Source: Spirochaetaceae bacterium (GTDB lineage: Bacteria > Spirochaetota > Spirochaetia > Treponematales > Breznakiellaceae). Taken from it: a stretch of 28,062 nt of DNA. The first letter of the stretch is position 1, and every line of letters starts with the position of its first letter. Shown in pieces: positions 7,810 to 16,995 of the stretch. Location: NCBI GenBank assembly GCA_031257995.1, contig JAIRNN010000322.1, positions 1 to 28,062 of the forward strand, in the 5' to 3' direction. Below the pieces are notes generated by a model, which was not told where the DNA came from, did not search any database, and saw nothing but the letters and a program-made list of their open reading frames with translations. Both the position numbers and the translations under genes were made by a program.

Positions 7810-9455
7810 CTAAAAATCGTATACTACGGTATAGACCGAGCGTGGCGGAATCATGAAACTTTCACCAGCGGAGGACACGAAACTCATGTTGTTTGTTTCG
7901 TCGGTAAGGTAACGCTTTATTTCTACCGGCAGGGAGCCGTTCGCAAAGGCCGCCTGCATCTCGACGGAATTGGTTCCCAGATTTACATAGACCGCGATGA
8001 TCCGGCTTTCGTCCGGGGAGATATAAGCCGTACCCATCAGCCCGTTAAGGTTGTCAACACCCTGAAGGAGTACCCGTTTGAAGCCGGGACGTACAAAGAG
8101 GCTGTAATTGCCCAAAGCCCAGAGGGTGGGATAGTCCTTAACCGCGCCGGATACGGTTATGGGGTATCTGTCTATCGTGTCCTTTTCAAATTCCGTTACC
8201 CCCGGAGCCAGGGCGATAAGCAAAAAGCGATCTTTGTGGCTCCAGCGTTCAACATCCATAGCGGTCCAATAGGACCAGGAATTTGCCCCGGCAAACACCA
8301 CGTCGCTGTAGATCACCTTCGCCATAAAAAGCGCTATGTCGGTATAGCTGGCGTTATCCGGGTTACTGGGTATACCTTCCCCGCCGTCATCCAACAGGCT
8401 CCACTCAGTCTGAAAAACCTCCAGACCGAATTCATCAGCTTTTGCCCTGACATTTTGCCGCGTATCCTGAAGTTCAGAGTTCGTTTTGTACGTATAGTAA
8501 CTGTGTCCGCCGATAAGTTTTCCAACCGAAGGAAGATTGCCTACATAGTTAGCACTGGAAGGGTTAAAAAATTCGTTTATCTGATTATCATAACCGTTCT
8601 CTACGCCGCTGCGGTATAAGTACCACCATTTCGCCGCCTCGGAAAGCATAATCTTTGTCGTAAGCCCCCGCTCTGTGATTGCCTTGTCAAGTTCCACAAC
8701 GAGGGTTTTGATCTCCGTATTCGTCCAGGGGAACCTTCCTGCCCGTTACCGTTCCATGTATACTGGGGTTCGTTCACCGGACTGATGTAATCAAAGGTGA
8801 TGCCCTCCGTGTCGTTGAAATGTTTGGCAACTTCCGCCATATAAACGGCAAAATCGTCAAAATAGCCGCTTTGGAGATTGGCCTTTTTGTCCCCGGTGGC
8901 GTAGGCTTTGCCGTTGCGGGTAAAGCGTATCGGCGGCGAATTGGAGAAGGCCACAAAGGATTCGACCCCGTACTCTTTTGCCTTGCGGAGGAAGTACTGC
9001 TGGCCGGCTTGTTGATTCCAGTTAAAATCACCGGTGGTGTTGTCCAGAAAAGATTCGGCGCGGCGCGTAACCCTGCTGTTCCGATAATCACCGCCGGTAC
9101 CTATTCCGCCCGAATCACCCTGCTCCTCGCTTCCCGCACCCAAGTTGACACGCCACATGGAAAGTCCTATTCCCATGGGGTTCCCGTCATCGTCAAAGTC
9201 TTTGCTAAAGAGCCAGCGGGCGATCTGTTCTTTTTCCTGTTCGTTCCAGTACTTTCCAACAAAGTTACCGCACCAGCAGTCGGATGCGGCGAACCCCCGC
9301 ATGGTCTGGTAAACAATTCCAGGATCGATGAGTACCTCTGCGGCGGTTACTGGTTGCCGTTGAATGCCGAATAAGTTTTCGCAGGACCCGCTCATCAGAA
9401 AGACCCCCAAAACCAGACAGAAACTCAATAATGATAACAAAACTCTTTTCTTCAT
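7810..9455 (-). CDS. Secreted GH30 glycosidase, frameshifted
   Basis: This is a COG5520-type glycoside hydrolase family 30 protein of about 548 residues. The first frame runs from 9455 to the G4 run at 8728-8731 and the second from there to 7810. One extra base at the run gives NGQEGSPWTNTEIKTLV, a normal family sequence. The acid/base glutamate is in SPVNEPQYTW and the probable nucleophile in VFQTEWSLLDDGG. The C-terminal beta-sandwich ends IPPRSVYTVVYDF. The signal peptide ends MSGSC (C25), acceptable as a spirochaetal lipobox, so it is probably a lipoprotein facing the periplasm or surface. The stretch WNEQEKEQIARWLFSKDFDD with GIGLSMWRVNLGAG resembles endo-beta-1,6-galactanase-like members, from memory only. 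ATG 9455 is chosen for its AAAGGAG site; 9479 has none. It lies 55 bases before GH2. Confidence 0.87.
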
Positions 9456-9484
9456 GGCTATAACTCCTTTTGCCGTCATATTAG

Positions 9485-9515
9485 AGTTGTTGGATACTTC
9501 AGTTTTCCAACAACT
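9485..9515 (-). promoter_or_regulatory. Hairpin in the GH30 leader
   Basis: The arms AGTTGTTGGA and TCCAACAACT (10 bp, perfect) flank an 11-base loop. They lie about 30 bases upstream of the GH30 start codon. There is no T-run after the stem in the gene's direction, so an RNA-stability or processing stem is more likely than a terminator. Confidence 0.5.
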
Positions 9516-9549
9516 TCTACCGGCCAGTAGACGATGTTCTATCGGCCGG

Positions 9550-9817
9550 CCCTCAGTTGAATTTAACCGCTAAGGCGAATAAGGCGCAGAAGGTTTTTAC
9601 CGGCAGCCGCGCCTTTTATCGCCAATTCGCCTGTTTTGTCAGCTTTCACAGAAAGCCGCCTTCAAGACCGCTTGTAAAGCCGACGGACTATCAAATCAGC
9701 ACGCCTCTATCCTTATTCGCTTCAGCGGTTTATAACCGCCTTCACCTTCGCGGTTAATTCCTTCTGCTTTGTCAACTGACAAAAATACCCCATATAAATG
9801 AGCCTTGAAACAGCCTC
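9550..9817. repeat. TIR-bounded repeat element, copy 2 (inside operon)
   Basis: This copy matches the 4856-5298 element without the nested insert and without the left 50 or so bases. Its right end, CTTGAAACAGCCTC, is the inverse of the GAGGCTGTTTC end. It fills most of the 369-bp gap between the outer membrane protein gene and GH30, and so sits inside the transcription unit. Confidence 0.75.
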
Positions 9818-9824
9818 ATCTCCA

Positions 9825-11285
9825 TTAAAACAGACTTATAGTAAGAATGAACGGCACAGTAACAATGAGTTTGCTTTTCATGTACGCCTCTTTCTCTTCT
9901 TTCTGGGCTTTCGTTCCATTGGGGGTCCAGAAATAGCCGTCACCCCGTATCGGCACGTTAGCCCCAACACCGCATTTGAAGGTAACGCCGGAACCCATCT
10001 CTTTTGTGAACCATGCGCCCAGACCGAGGTCAACAATACCGTTATGGCTGATCGTGTCGTTGCTTTCAAAAGTGTCGTTGCCGTTCACCTTGACGGCGAT
10101 GTCGGCGGTTACCATGCCGAAACTGAACGTGTACGAAGGTTCAAGCCCGAATTCGATGTCAAATCCACCGGTAAAGTCCGCGTCTCCTGAATCAAAAACA
10201 ACACGCTCGCCAAAACTCATTTTAAGCCGGCCCTTTAGCCCGATATTACCCAGACGGTACTCCGCTCCGGCGGCAATGGTCGCCGGTGAATAGTAAACAT
10301 CGCCTTCGGAAGCGGCGATCTTGTAGTCCCGTCTGCTTCCACTGAGCACACCGAGGTCTCCGTAAATGGGGCCGACGCTCTTTACCGTACCGGTATCATC
10401 TTTCATCACCGTTACGGAAAAGGGAATACCGAAGCCGGCATCCAGCTTGAGGTTTCTGACCCTCGTAAGATTGAACGCCGCTTCAATCCTCGCCGATTCC
10501 CTGACATGGGAAGGCAACCAGAACGTGCCGTTGTGATACCAGTCGTCGCCGTGGCCCCATTTGTAGTTCGTGCCGATAAACTGAGCCCGCAGGAAGCCGA
10601 TTCCTTCGATGTCATAGCCGATACCGGCGTGAAGCGTTGCAAAGATATAGGCCAGACCGTTTGGGGTAAGGGCCGCAAACTCGCCGGAACCGGTATCCAG
10701 TTCCCCTGTGACACCGAAAGAGGCAAACGCTTTAAGGGGCCTCAGGAAGGCGGGGACTGTTTCCGGCGCGTTAAGTATAAAAAGCGCCCCGAATCCATCG
10801 GACTCGCAGCGTTGAAAAATGGTATCCTCATCGCCGCCGTAACCGCCAACTATCTCGGAAATACCGCCTATCTTTCCCCTGAAATCGTCAAAGCGGTACA
10901 TGCCAAATTTCATGGTGAGCATATTTAAGGGTTTTACCCACAGATTCGCGGTGTTGTCATTGGCGTAGACAGAGCCGCCGTCGCTTTTGGCCCGCAGCTT
11001 GATCTCAAAGCCGCCTTTTTCTTCCCTGTTGCTGCCCCAAACCTCAAAGCCGACGACGGCGCCGATGCTGTCCCAGCCCGGACCGCTTCCGACACCCAGA
11101 CCGGGCCCCTCGCCGGCCTGGCCGTCCACTTCTCCGTCCGCGTCTCCCTTGTAAACCAGAGGCGCCCAAATTGATTTCCCCCAGGCCCCAAAGTGAAGGA
11201 GGCCCGCCGTGTTATCCGCTGCCGCCCCGCCGGTCATAACGAACAGCAACACAAGCCCTAAACCGGAAATTTGTTTCTTTTTCAT
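9825..11285 (-). CDS. Probable outer membrane beta-barrel protein
   Basis: The product is 486 residues. It has a signal peptide (KKK, hydrophobic stretch, cleavage after GGAAA near residue 23). The rest is made of short alternating amphipathic strands with many G, Y and F residues and no hydrophobic helix. The sequence ends in phenylalanine after VTVPFILTISLF, the classic C-terminal signature of outer membrane barrels. I do not recognise a named family; it resembles the poorly characterised spirochaetal outer membrane proteins. Its place between a binding lipoprotein and a secreted glycosidase suggests a porin for oligosaccharides. ATG 11285 follows a GAGAACATT-type ribosome binding site. It is 52 bases downstream of the lipoprotein gene, so the two are surely cotranscribed. 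Confidence 0.75.
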   Translation of the reverse strand: MKKKQISGLGLVLLFVMTGGAAADNTAGLLHFGAWGKSIWAPLVYKGDADGEVDGQAGEGPGLGVGSGPGWDSIGAVVGFEVWGSNREEKGGFEIKLRAKSDGGSVYANDNTANLWVKPLNMLTMKFGMYRFDDFRGKIGGISEIVGGYGGDEDTIFQRCESDGFGALFILNAPETVPAFLRPLKAFASFGVTGELDTGSGEFAALTPNGLAYIFATLHAGIGYDIEGIGFLRAQFIGTNYKWGHGDDWYHNGTFWLPSHVRESARIEAAFNLTRVRNLKLDAGFGIPFSVTVMKDDTGTVKSVGPIYGDLGVLSGSRRDYKIAASEGDVYYSPATIAAGAEYRLGNIGLKGRLKMSFGERVVFDSGDADFTGGFDIEFGLEPSYTFSFGMVTADIAVKVNGNDTFESNDTISHNGIVDLGLGAWFTKEMGSGVTFKCGVGANVPIRGDGYFWTPNGTKAQKEEKEAYMKSKLIVTVPFILTISLF

Positions 11286-11337
11286 AATGTTCTCCTTCTC
11301 AAAATACAGCGGCGGAATCGCCGCCGCTGTATAATTC

Positions 11338-13032
11338 TCAATCGGCTAGGCCCTTATCCACGCCAATGCGTACCTCGGCACCGCTGGGACCAATCCACTC
11401 GGAACTAGGCCCGTTCTTCTTGTCCGCCAGGATTCTGAACTGAATATAGCGGCCGGAAAGCGCCTCGCCCTTAACCGCGTTGAATTGGGTAAGATCAACG
11501 GAAACATAGCCTACGGAACTCGGATAGTCGATTTGGAACTCACCGAGTTTTGTTACGCCGTCAATGTTGGGATTTATACCGATCTCAACACTGTCGCTGA
11601 TATAGACCTCCCAGTGGGTAGGCATGTGGTCGCGGTCTCTGGGATAAAACTCAAAAGAGACAATGTTGTTTTTCTTCTCGTTTAGATCAAGTGTAAAGAA
11701 ATGAGCGGGGGTCAATCCAAGTGCGGTCAACCTGCTTTTATGCCCCTTCCCGCATTCATCGCCGTTGAATGTTACGTCAGTTTTCAAGTCATCCCAACTG
11801 GTTATATTATCAGCTACGGTACTGCTCCAGCCATAGTCCCAATAATTGAAATTGCTGTTGTCAATCATGAGGGTGGCGGCATTATCTTTATACCAGCAGC
11901 AGGCTTTAATCTCAAGGGAACTTGAACCTTCAAGATAGCCGAGGTTCCACCCTGTTCTTGGAAAGGTGATCTCTACCGTTATTCCGTTCGTCTCGCCGGC
12001 GGTATTGGTAATGGCATCGGCCCCGGTATAGGTAAAGGTATCTGCGGAGACGCCTTCTAAGGTGTAATCCATCTTGGCCGTCAGGATGATAACCGCCTTG
12101 TACACGGTCAGGGTTGCGAATCTTCCAGTGAGCGTGCTGTCATCCTTCACGTTCTTCCATGTGATGCTTCCGCTGTACTGGGCCGCGTCAATGTTCGAAT
12201 CGGGCATTACCGCCTTGACCGGCGCGGTAATCAGACTGGTCAGATTAAAGGCGTTTACGAGTGTGTTTTCATTCTCTCCCGCCGTCTTGGGGAAAGTAAC
12301 GGTTATCCTCATTTTGATAACACCGCCATCAAGGACGCTGGTAGCGGAAACGTCGGCCCCTGTATAGGCAAAACTGGCGAGATCAACGCCCGACAGGGTA
12401 TACCCGGATTTCGCGGTTAGTTCAAGCCGCGCCTTGTACACGGTTGCCGGAGCAAAAGCCGGGCCCTCGTAGTCTGTTCCGTCTTGGTTCTGCCATTGAA
12501 GGGAAATATTGTACTGGGTTGAATCATTCGCCGTAGTCAGCGCCTGATTCTTGATCGGCGGATCAAACAGGCCGCTTAGTTCAACCTCGTCAACTACCGT
12601 ATCACCTTCCGCCGCTGTTGGCGGAAAAGTTATGGTTACGGAGAGCTCAATGTTGTCGCCGTCTCCCGCCGGGTTTACCACCACTCCTTGGGCATGGTTA
12701 AAGCTGTTTGCCCCGACTCCGCCAAAGGTGTAACCCGCTTTGGCGGACAGGGTAAGAACGGCTGTATAGACCGTAGCGGCGGCAAAGGTACTGCCGGTAA
12801 AGGGACCGGTCTCTGTTAGCCACTCGATTTTACCCGTGTACTGACCGGTTTCGGCGACCTTCTTGGTTACCGGTCCGTCTTTCACGGGATACGGAACCAG
12901 TACGGTAAGATTATGGTTGTTTACCGGTATAAACTCATACGTATTCGGGCAGGACGCGAGCAACGCAAAAACCAGAAGGAGAGACGCCCCCGCATATCCG
13001 TACCACGACAGATTTCCTGTCATTTTTTTCAT
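11338..13032 (-). CDS. Repeat-domain lipoprotein with discoidin-like C-terminus
   Basis: From ATG 13032 (with AAGGAG before it) the protein is 564 residues. The upstream ATGs in frame give a cysteine-rich extension with no sense. The lipobox LLASC gives lipidated C28. Three repeats of about 100 residues follow, each with the core VYxAxLxLxAKxGYTLxGV and a following TFPxT strand (around residues 85-145, 195-260 and 300-365). The last 190 residues look like an F5/8 type C (discoidin) carbohydrate-binding fold (WEVYISDSVEIG, SGRYIQFRILADK). Such proteins usually bind glycans at the cell surface. Together with the adjacent barrel protein it could act as a glycan-capture unit, analogous to but unrelated to SusD. 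This role is an inference. Confidence 0.75.
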   Translation of the reverse strand: MKKMTGNLSWYGYAGASLLLVFALLASCPNTYEFIPVNNHNLTVLVPYPVKDGPVTKKVAETGQYTGKIEWLTETGPFTGSTFAAATVYTAVLTLSAKAGYTFGGVGANSFNHAQGVVVNPAGDGDNIELSVTITFPPTAAEGDTVVDEVELSGLFDPPIKNQALTTANDSTQYNISLQWQNQDGTDYEGPAFAPATVYKARLELTAKSGYTLSGVDLASFAYTGADVSATSVLDGGVIKMRITVTFPKTAGENENTLVNAFNLTSLITAPVKAVMPDSNIDAAQYSGSITWKNVKDDSTLTGRFATLTVYKAVIILTAKMDYTLEGVSADTFTYTGADAITNTAGETNGITVEITFPRTGWNLGYLEGSSSLEIKACCWYKDNAATLMIDNSNFNYWDYGWSSTVADNITSWDDLKTDVTFNGDECGKGHKSRLTALGLTPAHFFTLDLNEKKNNIVSFEFYPRDRDHMPTHWEVYISDSVEIGINPNIDGVTKLGEFQIDYPSSVGYVSVDLTQFNAVKGEALSGRYIQFRILADKKNGPSSEWIGPSGAEVRIGVDKGLAD

Positions 13033-13233
13033 GTTACACTCCTTACACTCCATTAGGCAAAAGCCCCCGCCCTTCATCATAGGCTTTAATCACGGACTCC
13101 CATCCCTACCACATACAGTGGTGGTCAAAACGACCCATACTAAATATATGGGCGCAGGTCCACACCCAGGCTAGGCGCAGGTTTACACCCAGCCTGACCC
13201 AACGGCCAAGACCAGCCTCACCCCGCCTTGCGG

Positions 13234-14784
13234 TTAAAGGCTGTTCTTGTAGGCCGTAAGCTGGGCCTGAATCTCCGCCTTTACCTTGTCGTAGCCAGCA
13301 GCCTTGAGGGCGGCGCGGAAGTCGGCCACCGCCTTTTCAGGGTTGCCCGTCTTGCCAAAGTGGATAGAGGGGATGTAGGTAGCGCACACGTCCCCGACGG
13401 CGGCCATTTCCGCAGCCACGTTGGTGTTGTCAAAGCTGAATTTTCCCAACGGGTATTCCATGGCAAAACTGTTGAGGCGTTCGATAAAGGCCGTCCGCCC
13501 GCTCCACCAGGTGTCCCATTCGGGTTCGAACTTGTCCATCCGGCCCGCCCAGAAGTTAGTGTCCAAGTTATCGGTGCTGGAATTGAACCCTTCGGGGCGG
13601 CTGAATTTGCCGTCGGGCAGCACAACATAGTCTTTTCCCTCAATACCATAGTTGTAGAGGAGGTATATCTGCTTGTCGTTCCGCAAGAGGTCGTAGAGTT
13701 GCAGCGCCTTCTCCACATTTTTGGACGCGGCGTTGACGGCCATAGCGCCGTGGGTAAGCAGGTCTTTGTTCACGTTGTTATTCTCCATGCCCCACCAGTA
13801 CATCTGGAGATCCGACCCGGGTTGTTCCTTGTCCATTTGTTCCCGCAGGCCGATGAAGGTTTGGGTGTGATGCTCGTCCGAACCGGAAAGTCCGGCCAAA
13901 AGCAGGTTCCGGGTTTCGCCCCGGTAATTCAGCACGTCTTCCCGCCAGAAACCCTTTTGGGCAAAGCGGTCAAAGGTTTTGGCGGCCTCCACCAGATCAT
14001 CACCGTCCATGTAGTAGGACACTACGGTAAAGGGATTACTGTTTTCATAATGAAAGATGTTGTAATTCCCGGCGGCCGTGCCGATGATTATCTGGATGGG
14101 CCGTTTTCCCTGGATATAACCGGAAACAAGCCCCATGTCCATGTATTCCGCGCCGGATATATCCCAGGGGTAAGCCTCCGGGTGGTTCTTCTTTACCGCG
14201 TCCCAGTATTGTTCCAAGCCTTCAAATGTGGCGACTTCTCTGATTCCGGCTTCTGCGGCCCAGTCCTTGCGCCAGAACATGCCGTGGTTGGTGTACTGGC
14301 TGTACTGATCCTCTGGAATAAACCAGATGGCACCGTTTTCCGTGCAGAGATCCCAATGGGTCTGGGGAATCTCCGCCCAAGTCTGAGTGGCGTTTTCTCG
14401 GATCAATTCCGGTGTTAAGGGATAAAAGCCCCCTTTACGGGCGATTTCCCATGCGTAGAGCCAATCCGTCGCAGTTACGACCAGGTCCAGACCGGAATCC
14501 CCGGAGGCCAGCCGGAGCTGGTACTGGTTCTGCCAGTCCGCCCATTCAACATACTCGGTCCGCAGCTCCACCCCGATCCGGGGGCCGACGATCTTGTTGA
14601 TCTCCGCGATGGCGGCATCGGCTCTGCCGTTGGTAGGCTTGTTGCCCAAAAGCAGCATGGTAACGGGGGTGATATTCCCCGTCCCGCTCCCCGCTTTTTG
14701 TCCGCCGCATCCGGTTAGCAGTCCGCCCGCAAGCGTGGAGGCGATCAACGCCGCTAAAACGATTTTTACTCTGTTCTCTCTCAT
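13234..14784 (-). CDS. Sugar ABC transporter solute-binding lipoprotein
   Basis: The product is 516 residues, the size of LplA-type extracellular solute-binding proteins (family 1). The signal peptide ends LLTGC (C26), so it is a lipoprotein. The body has the family pattern: PVTMLLLGNKPTNGRADAAI, a LRLASGDSGLDLVVTATDW segment and many aromatic residues for sugar stacking (YWWGMENN, WDTWWSGR). ATG 14784 is chosen because AAGGAG stands just before it and it gives the signal peptide; the frame runs open to 15126 without one. It delivers oligosaccharide to the two permeases encoded just upstream. The gap of 90 bases to the permease gene and about 200 to the next lipoprotein gene fits one operon. 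Confidence 0.92.
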   Translation of the reverse strand: MRENRVKIVLAALIASTLAGGLLTGCGGQKAGSGTGNITPVTMLLLGNKPTNGRADAAIAEINKIVGPRIGVELRTEYVEWADWQNQYQLRLASGDSGLDLVVTATDWLYAWEIARKGGFYPLTPELIRENATQTWAEIPQTHWDLCTENGAIWFIPEDQYSQYTNHGMFWRKDWAAEAGIREVATFEGLEQYWDAVKKNHPEAYPWDISGAEYMDMGLVSGYIQGKRPIQIIIGTAAGNYNIFHYENSNPFTVVSYYMDGDDLVEAAKTFDRFAQKGFWREDVLNYRGETRNLLLAGLSGSDEHHTQTFIGLREQMDKEQPGSDLQMYWWGMENNNVNKDLLTHGAMAVNAASKNVEKALQLYDLLRNDKQIYLLYNYGIEGKDYVVLPDGKFSRPEGFNSSTDNLDTNFWAGRMDKFEPEWDTWWSGRTAFIERLNSFAMEYPLGKFSFDNTNVAAEMAAVGDVCATYIPSIHFGKTGNPEKAVADFRAALKAAGYDKVKAEIQAQLTAYKNSL

Positions 14785-14873
14785 AAAACACTCCTTAAAT
14801 TCAATTAATAATAGACAAATAGAGGAAACCGTTTTGGGCGGCTTCCAAATTACCGGGAACCCCGGATAATTCA

Positions 14874-15806
14874 CTAACCTTTTACGGAACCCACCACGAT
14901 CCCGGAGATAAAATACCTCTGCACGAAGGGATACAAAAGGATGATGGGCCCGGTGGCCAGAACAGCGGTGGCCATCTTGAGGGTCGTACTGGGCAAAGCC
15001 CCCACAATGACCACGGAACCAGCCAAGGACTGGCGCAACGCCGCCGCCTCGTTGACGATCTTGTAGAGGTAATACTGGAGAGGCTTGTAATCCAAGTTTG
15101 GCAGGTAGAGCATGGAGTTGTACCACTCGTTCCAGTAACCTAGGGCCAAGAACAGGCCAATGGTGGCTAGGGCGGGCTTCATCATGGGGAATATCAAGGA
15201 TATGAAAATCCTGAAATCCCCGGCCCCGTCCATCTTGCCCGACTCGGTGATCTCGTAGGGAATGGACTTCATAAAATTCCGCATCAGGATAATGAGCCAG
15301 GGGGACATGAGCAGGGGAAGCAGCACCGCGAGGTAGTTGTTCCGCAAGTTGAGGTACCGCACCATCCAGATATACGAGGGGGCAAGTCCTGCGGAAAACA
15401 GCGTGGTAAAATAAAAGAAAAAGGCGATTTTATTGCGGATAAAGAAATCCGGCCGGCACAAGGCGTAGCCGGTCATAGCGATAAGGAAGAGGCCGATACC
15501 CGTGCCGAAAAAGGTGAGGAGAATCGTTACCATATATGACCCGATGATATAGCGGGGATTTTTCAGGGCGATTTTATAGGCTTCAAGGGAAAGGCCCTTG
15601 GGCAGGATTCCAATTCCCTTTGTCATGATGATGTTTTCATCGCTAAACGAGGCGGAGACCATCATCACGAAGGGCACAAGGCAGATAAAAGCAAAGACCA
15701 GCAAAAAAAGTACGGCAAAGGTAACGACCGCTCTGGAAACGGTGTCTTTTCGTACCTTTAATTTTCGTGCCTTTAATTGGATCTTTCCATTTTTCTCAAA
15801 AACCAT
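14874..15806 (-). CDS. ytcP: Sugar ABC permease, YtcP/LplC type
   Basis: The product is 310 residues with six predicted membrane segments, of the COG0395/YtcP group of sugar permeases. The ATPase-contact (EAA) loop is visible as ESGKMDGAGDFRIFISLIFP. The N-terminus is basic and cytoplasmic. ATG 15806 is chosen because GGAGGAAATT stands just before it; the TTG at 15818 lies upstream of that site. It pairs with the LplB-type permease encoded 22 bases upstream. As is usual for this class, no ATPase gene is in the operon; a shared MsmX/UgpC-like ATPase elsewhere in the genome is expected. Confidence 0.92.
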   Translation of the reverse strand: MVFEKNGKIQLKARKLKVRKDTVSRAVVTFAVLFLLVFAFICLVPFVMMVSASFSDENIIMTKGIGILPKGLSLEAYKIALKNPRYIIGSYMVTILLTFFGTGIGLFLIAMTGYALCRPDFFIRNKIAFFFYFTTLFSAGLAPSYIWMVRYLNLRNNYLAVLLPLLMSPWLIILMRNFMKSIPYEITESGKMDGAGDFRIFISLIFPMMKPALATIGLFLALGYWNEWYNSMLYLPNLDYKPLQYYLYKIVNEAAALRQSLAGSVVIVGALPSTTLKMATAVLATGPIILLYPFVQRYFISGIVVGSVKG

Positions 15807-15827
15807 AATTTCCTCCAAATATTGGCG

Positions 15828-16796
15828 CTAAAACAGCGCGTAATCGCGTTCTATTCTCTTAATGACCCAGTTGGCTGTCATAACGATGACAAAGCCCACC
15901 GCGCTCTGGTACAGCCCCGCCGCCGCAGAGTAAGAAAAGTTGAACTGGCTCATCAGGCTGCGGAACACATAGGTTTCGATAATATCCGTCATGGGCTGGA
16001 GCGCCGCGTTGGCGGTACCGACCAGGTTGTAAAAGAGGCCGAAGTTCCCTTTGAGAATCCCTCCTATGGAAAAGAGAATCAGTATTACCATCGTGGGCTT
16101 TAAGCTGGGAAGAATGATATGGAAGATTCGCTGGACGGCGTTTGCCCCGTCGATCTCCGCAGCCTCGTAGATCGTGGTATCGATCCCCATAATGGCGGCA
16201 AAATAGACGATGGAGCCGTAACCGGTGCTCTGCCACAGATGGGCCGCTACGATGATAAAGGGCCAGACCGCCGGATTTCCGTAGAACCGGGGCGGTTCTC
16301 CACCCATAGCCTTAACTACGCCGGGAATAAAGCCAAAGTCGAAATTAAGAATGTTGTAAGCCAAAAAGCCCACCAGTACCGCAGATATAAAATAGGGCAG
16401 GAACATGATGGTCTGGGTTACTTTCTTGAACCACTTGTTCCGTATCTCGTTCAAAAGAATCGCCACAAAAATTTGGAGTACGTTGCCCAAAACGATAAAA
16501 GCTAGGTTGTAGAGGATCGTGTTCCGCGTAAGCTGCCAGAGCTTGCCGGAAACTACCAGAAAACGGAAGTTTTCAAGGCCCACAAAACGGCTGCCGAATA
16601 TCCCCAAGTTATACTTGAAGTCCGTAAACGCGATGTACGCCCCCGGCATGGGGATATACGAAAAAACAACGAAAAAGAGAATTGCCGGAGTACACATCAG
16701 AATAAGAATCTTGCAGTCCCAGACCCTTGCCCCCAGAGTTTTCCGCTTGGAGACGGGGGATACACGGTTACCGGTCTGTGCGTTTGTTTTCAACAT
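15828..16796 (-). CDS. lplB: Sugar ABC permease, LplB type
   Basis: This is the first gene of the sugar operon. The product is 322 residues, COG4209/LplB-like, with about six membrane segments. The EAA loop reads YEAAEIDGANAVQRIFHIIL, the coupling site for the ATPase. The N-terminus (MLKTNAQTGN) is set at ATG 16796, preceded by AGAAGGT; the frame extends upstream to 16901 through promoter-like DNA and is not believed there. It forms the importer core with the next gene. The 286-bp gap to the divergent regulator gene holds an inverted-repeat operator candidate and a possible promoter, so control by the PocR-AraC protein is likely. Confidence 0.92.
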   Translation of the reverse strand: MLKTNAQTGNRVSPVSKRKTLGARVWDCKILILMCTPAILFFVVFSYIPMPGAYIAFTDFKYNLGIFGSRFVGLENFRFLVVSGKLWQLTRNTILYNLAFIVLGNVLQIFVAILLNEIRNKWFKKVTQTIMFLPYFISAVLVGFLAYNILNFDFGFIPGVVKAMGGEPPRFYGNPAVWPFIIVAAHLWQSTGYGSIVYFAAIMGIDTTIYEAAEIDGANAVQRIFHIILPSLKPTMVILILFSIGGILKGNFGLFYNLVGTANAALQPMTDIIETYVFRSLMSQFNFSYSAAAGLYQSAVGFVIVMTANWVIKRIERDYALF

Positions 16797-16884
16797 GGCA
16801 TACCTTCTGGAGGGATAGAATAGACGGCTTCTCTGAAACCGGTTTCGCACAAGGATAAAAAATAGGTGATAACAACTTTCCGTC

Positions 16885-16924
16885 TCCGCTCCATAATACA
16901 ATCACTTGAGATGATTTGATTGTA
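16885..16924 (-). promoter_or_regulatory. Candidate operator and promoter of the sugar operon
   Basis: TACAATCA (16897-16904) and TGATTGTA (16917-16924) are perfect inverted half-sites with a 12-base spacer. Read on the minus strand, the sequence just after the inner half-site gives TATTAT, a plausible -10 box, so a bound regulator would cover the promoter. It lies about 90-130 bases upstream of the first permease gene. The regulator encoded next door is the obvious candidate to bind it. Confidence 0.45.
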
Positions 16925-16995
16925 ACCCTGCTTTTTCTGGGCCGTCCATGTCTTTTTCCATTGAATTCTAGGACTTTTTCATTTTTCTTATGCTA

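Noticed and set aside
7594..8619. 341-codon plus-strand open frame across the GH2/GH30 junction
   Set aside because: Antisense to two glycosidase genes and rich in residues expected of a shadow frame; no start signal.
13228..14418. Long plus-strand open frame opposite the solute-binding lipoprotein gene
   Set aside because: It lies wholly antisense to a clear family gene; its composition is that of a codon shadow and it has no domain or ribosome binding site.
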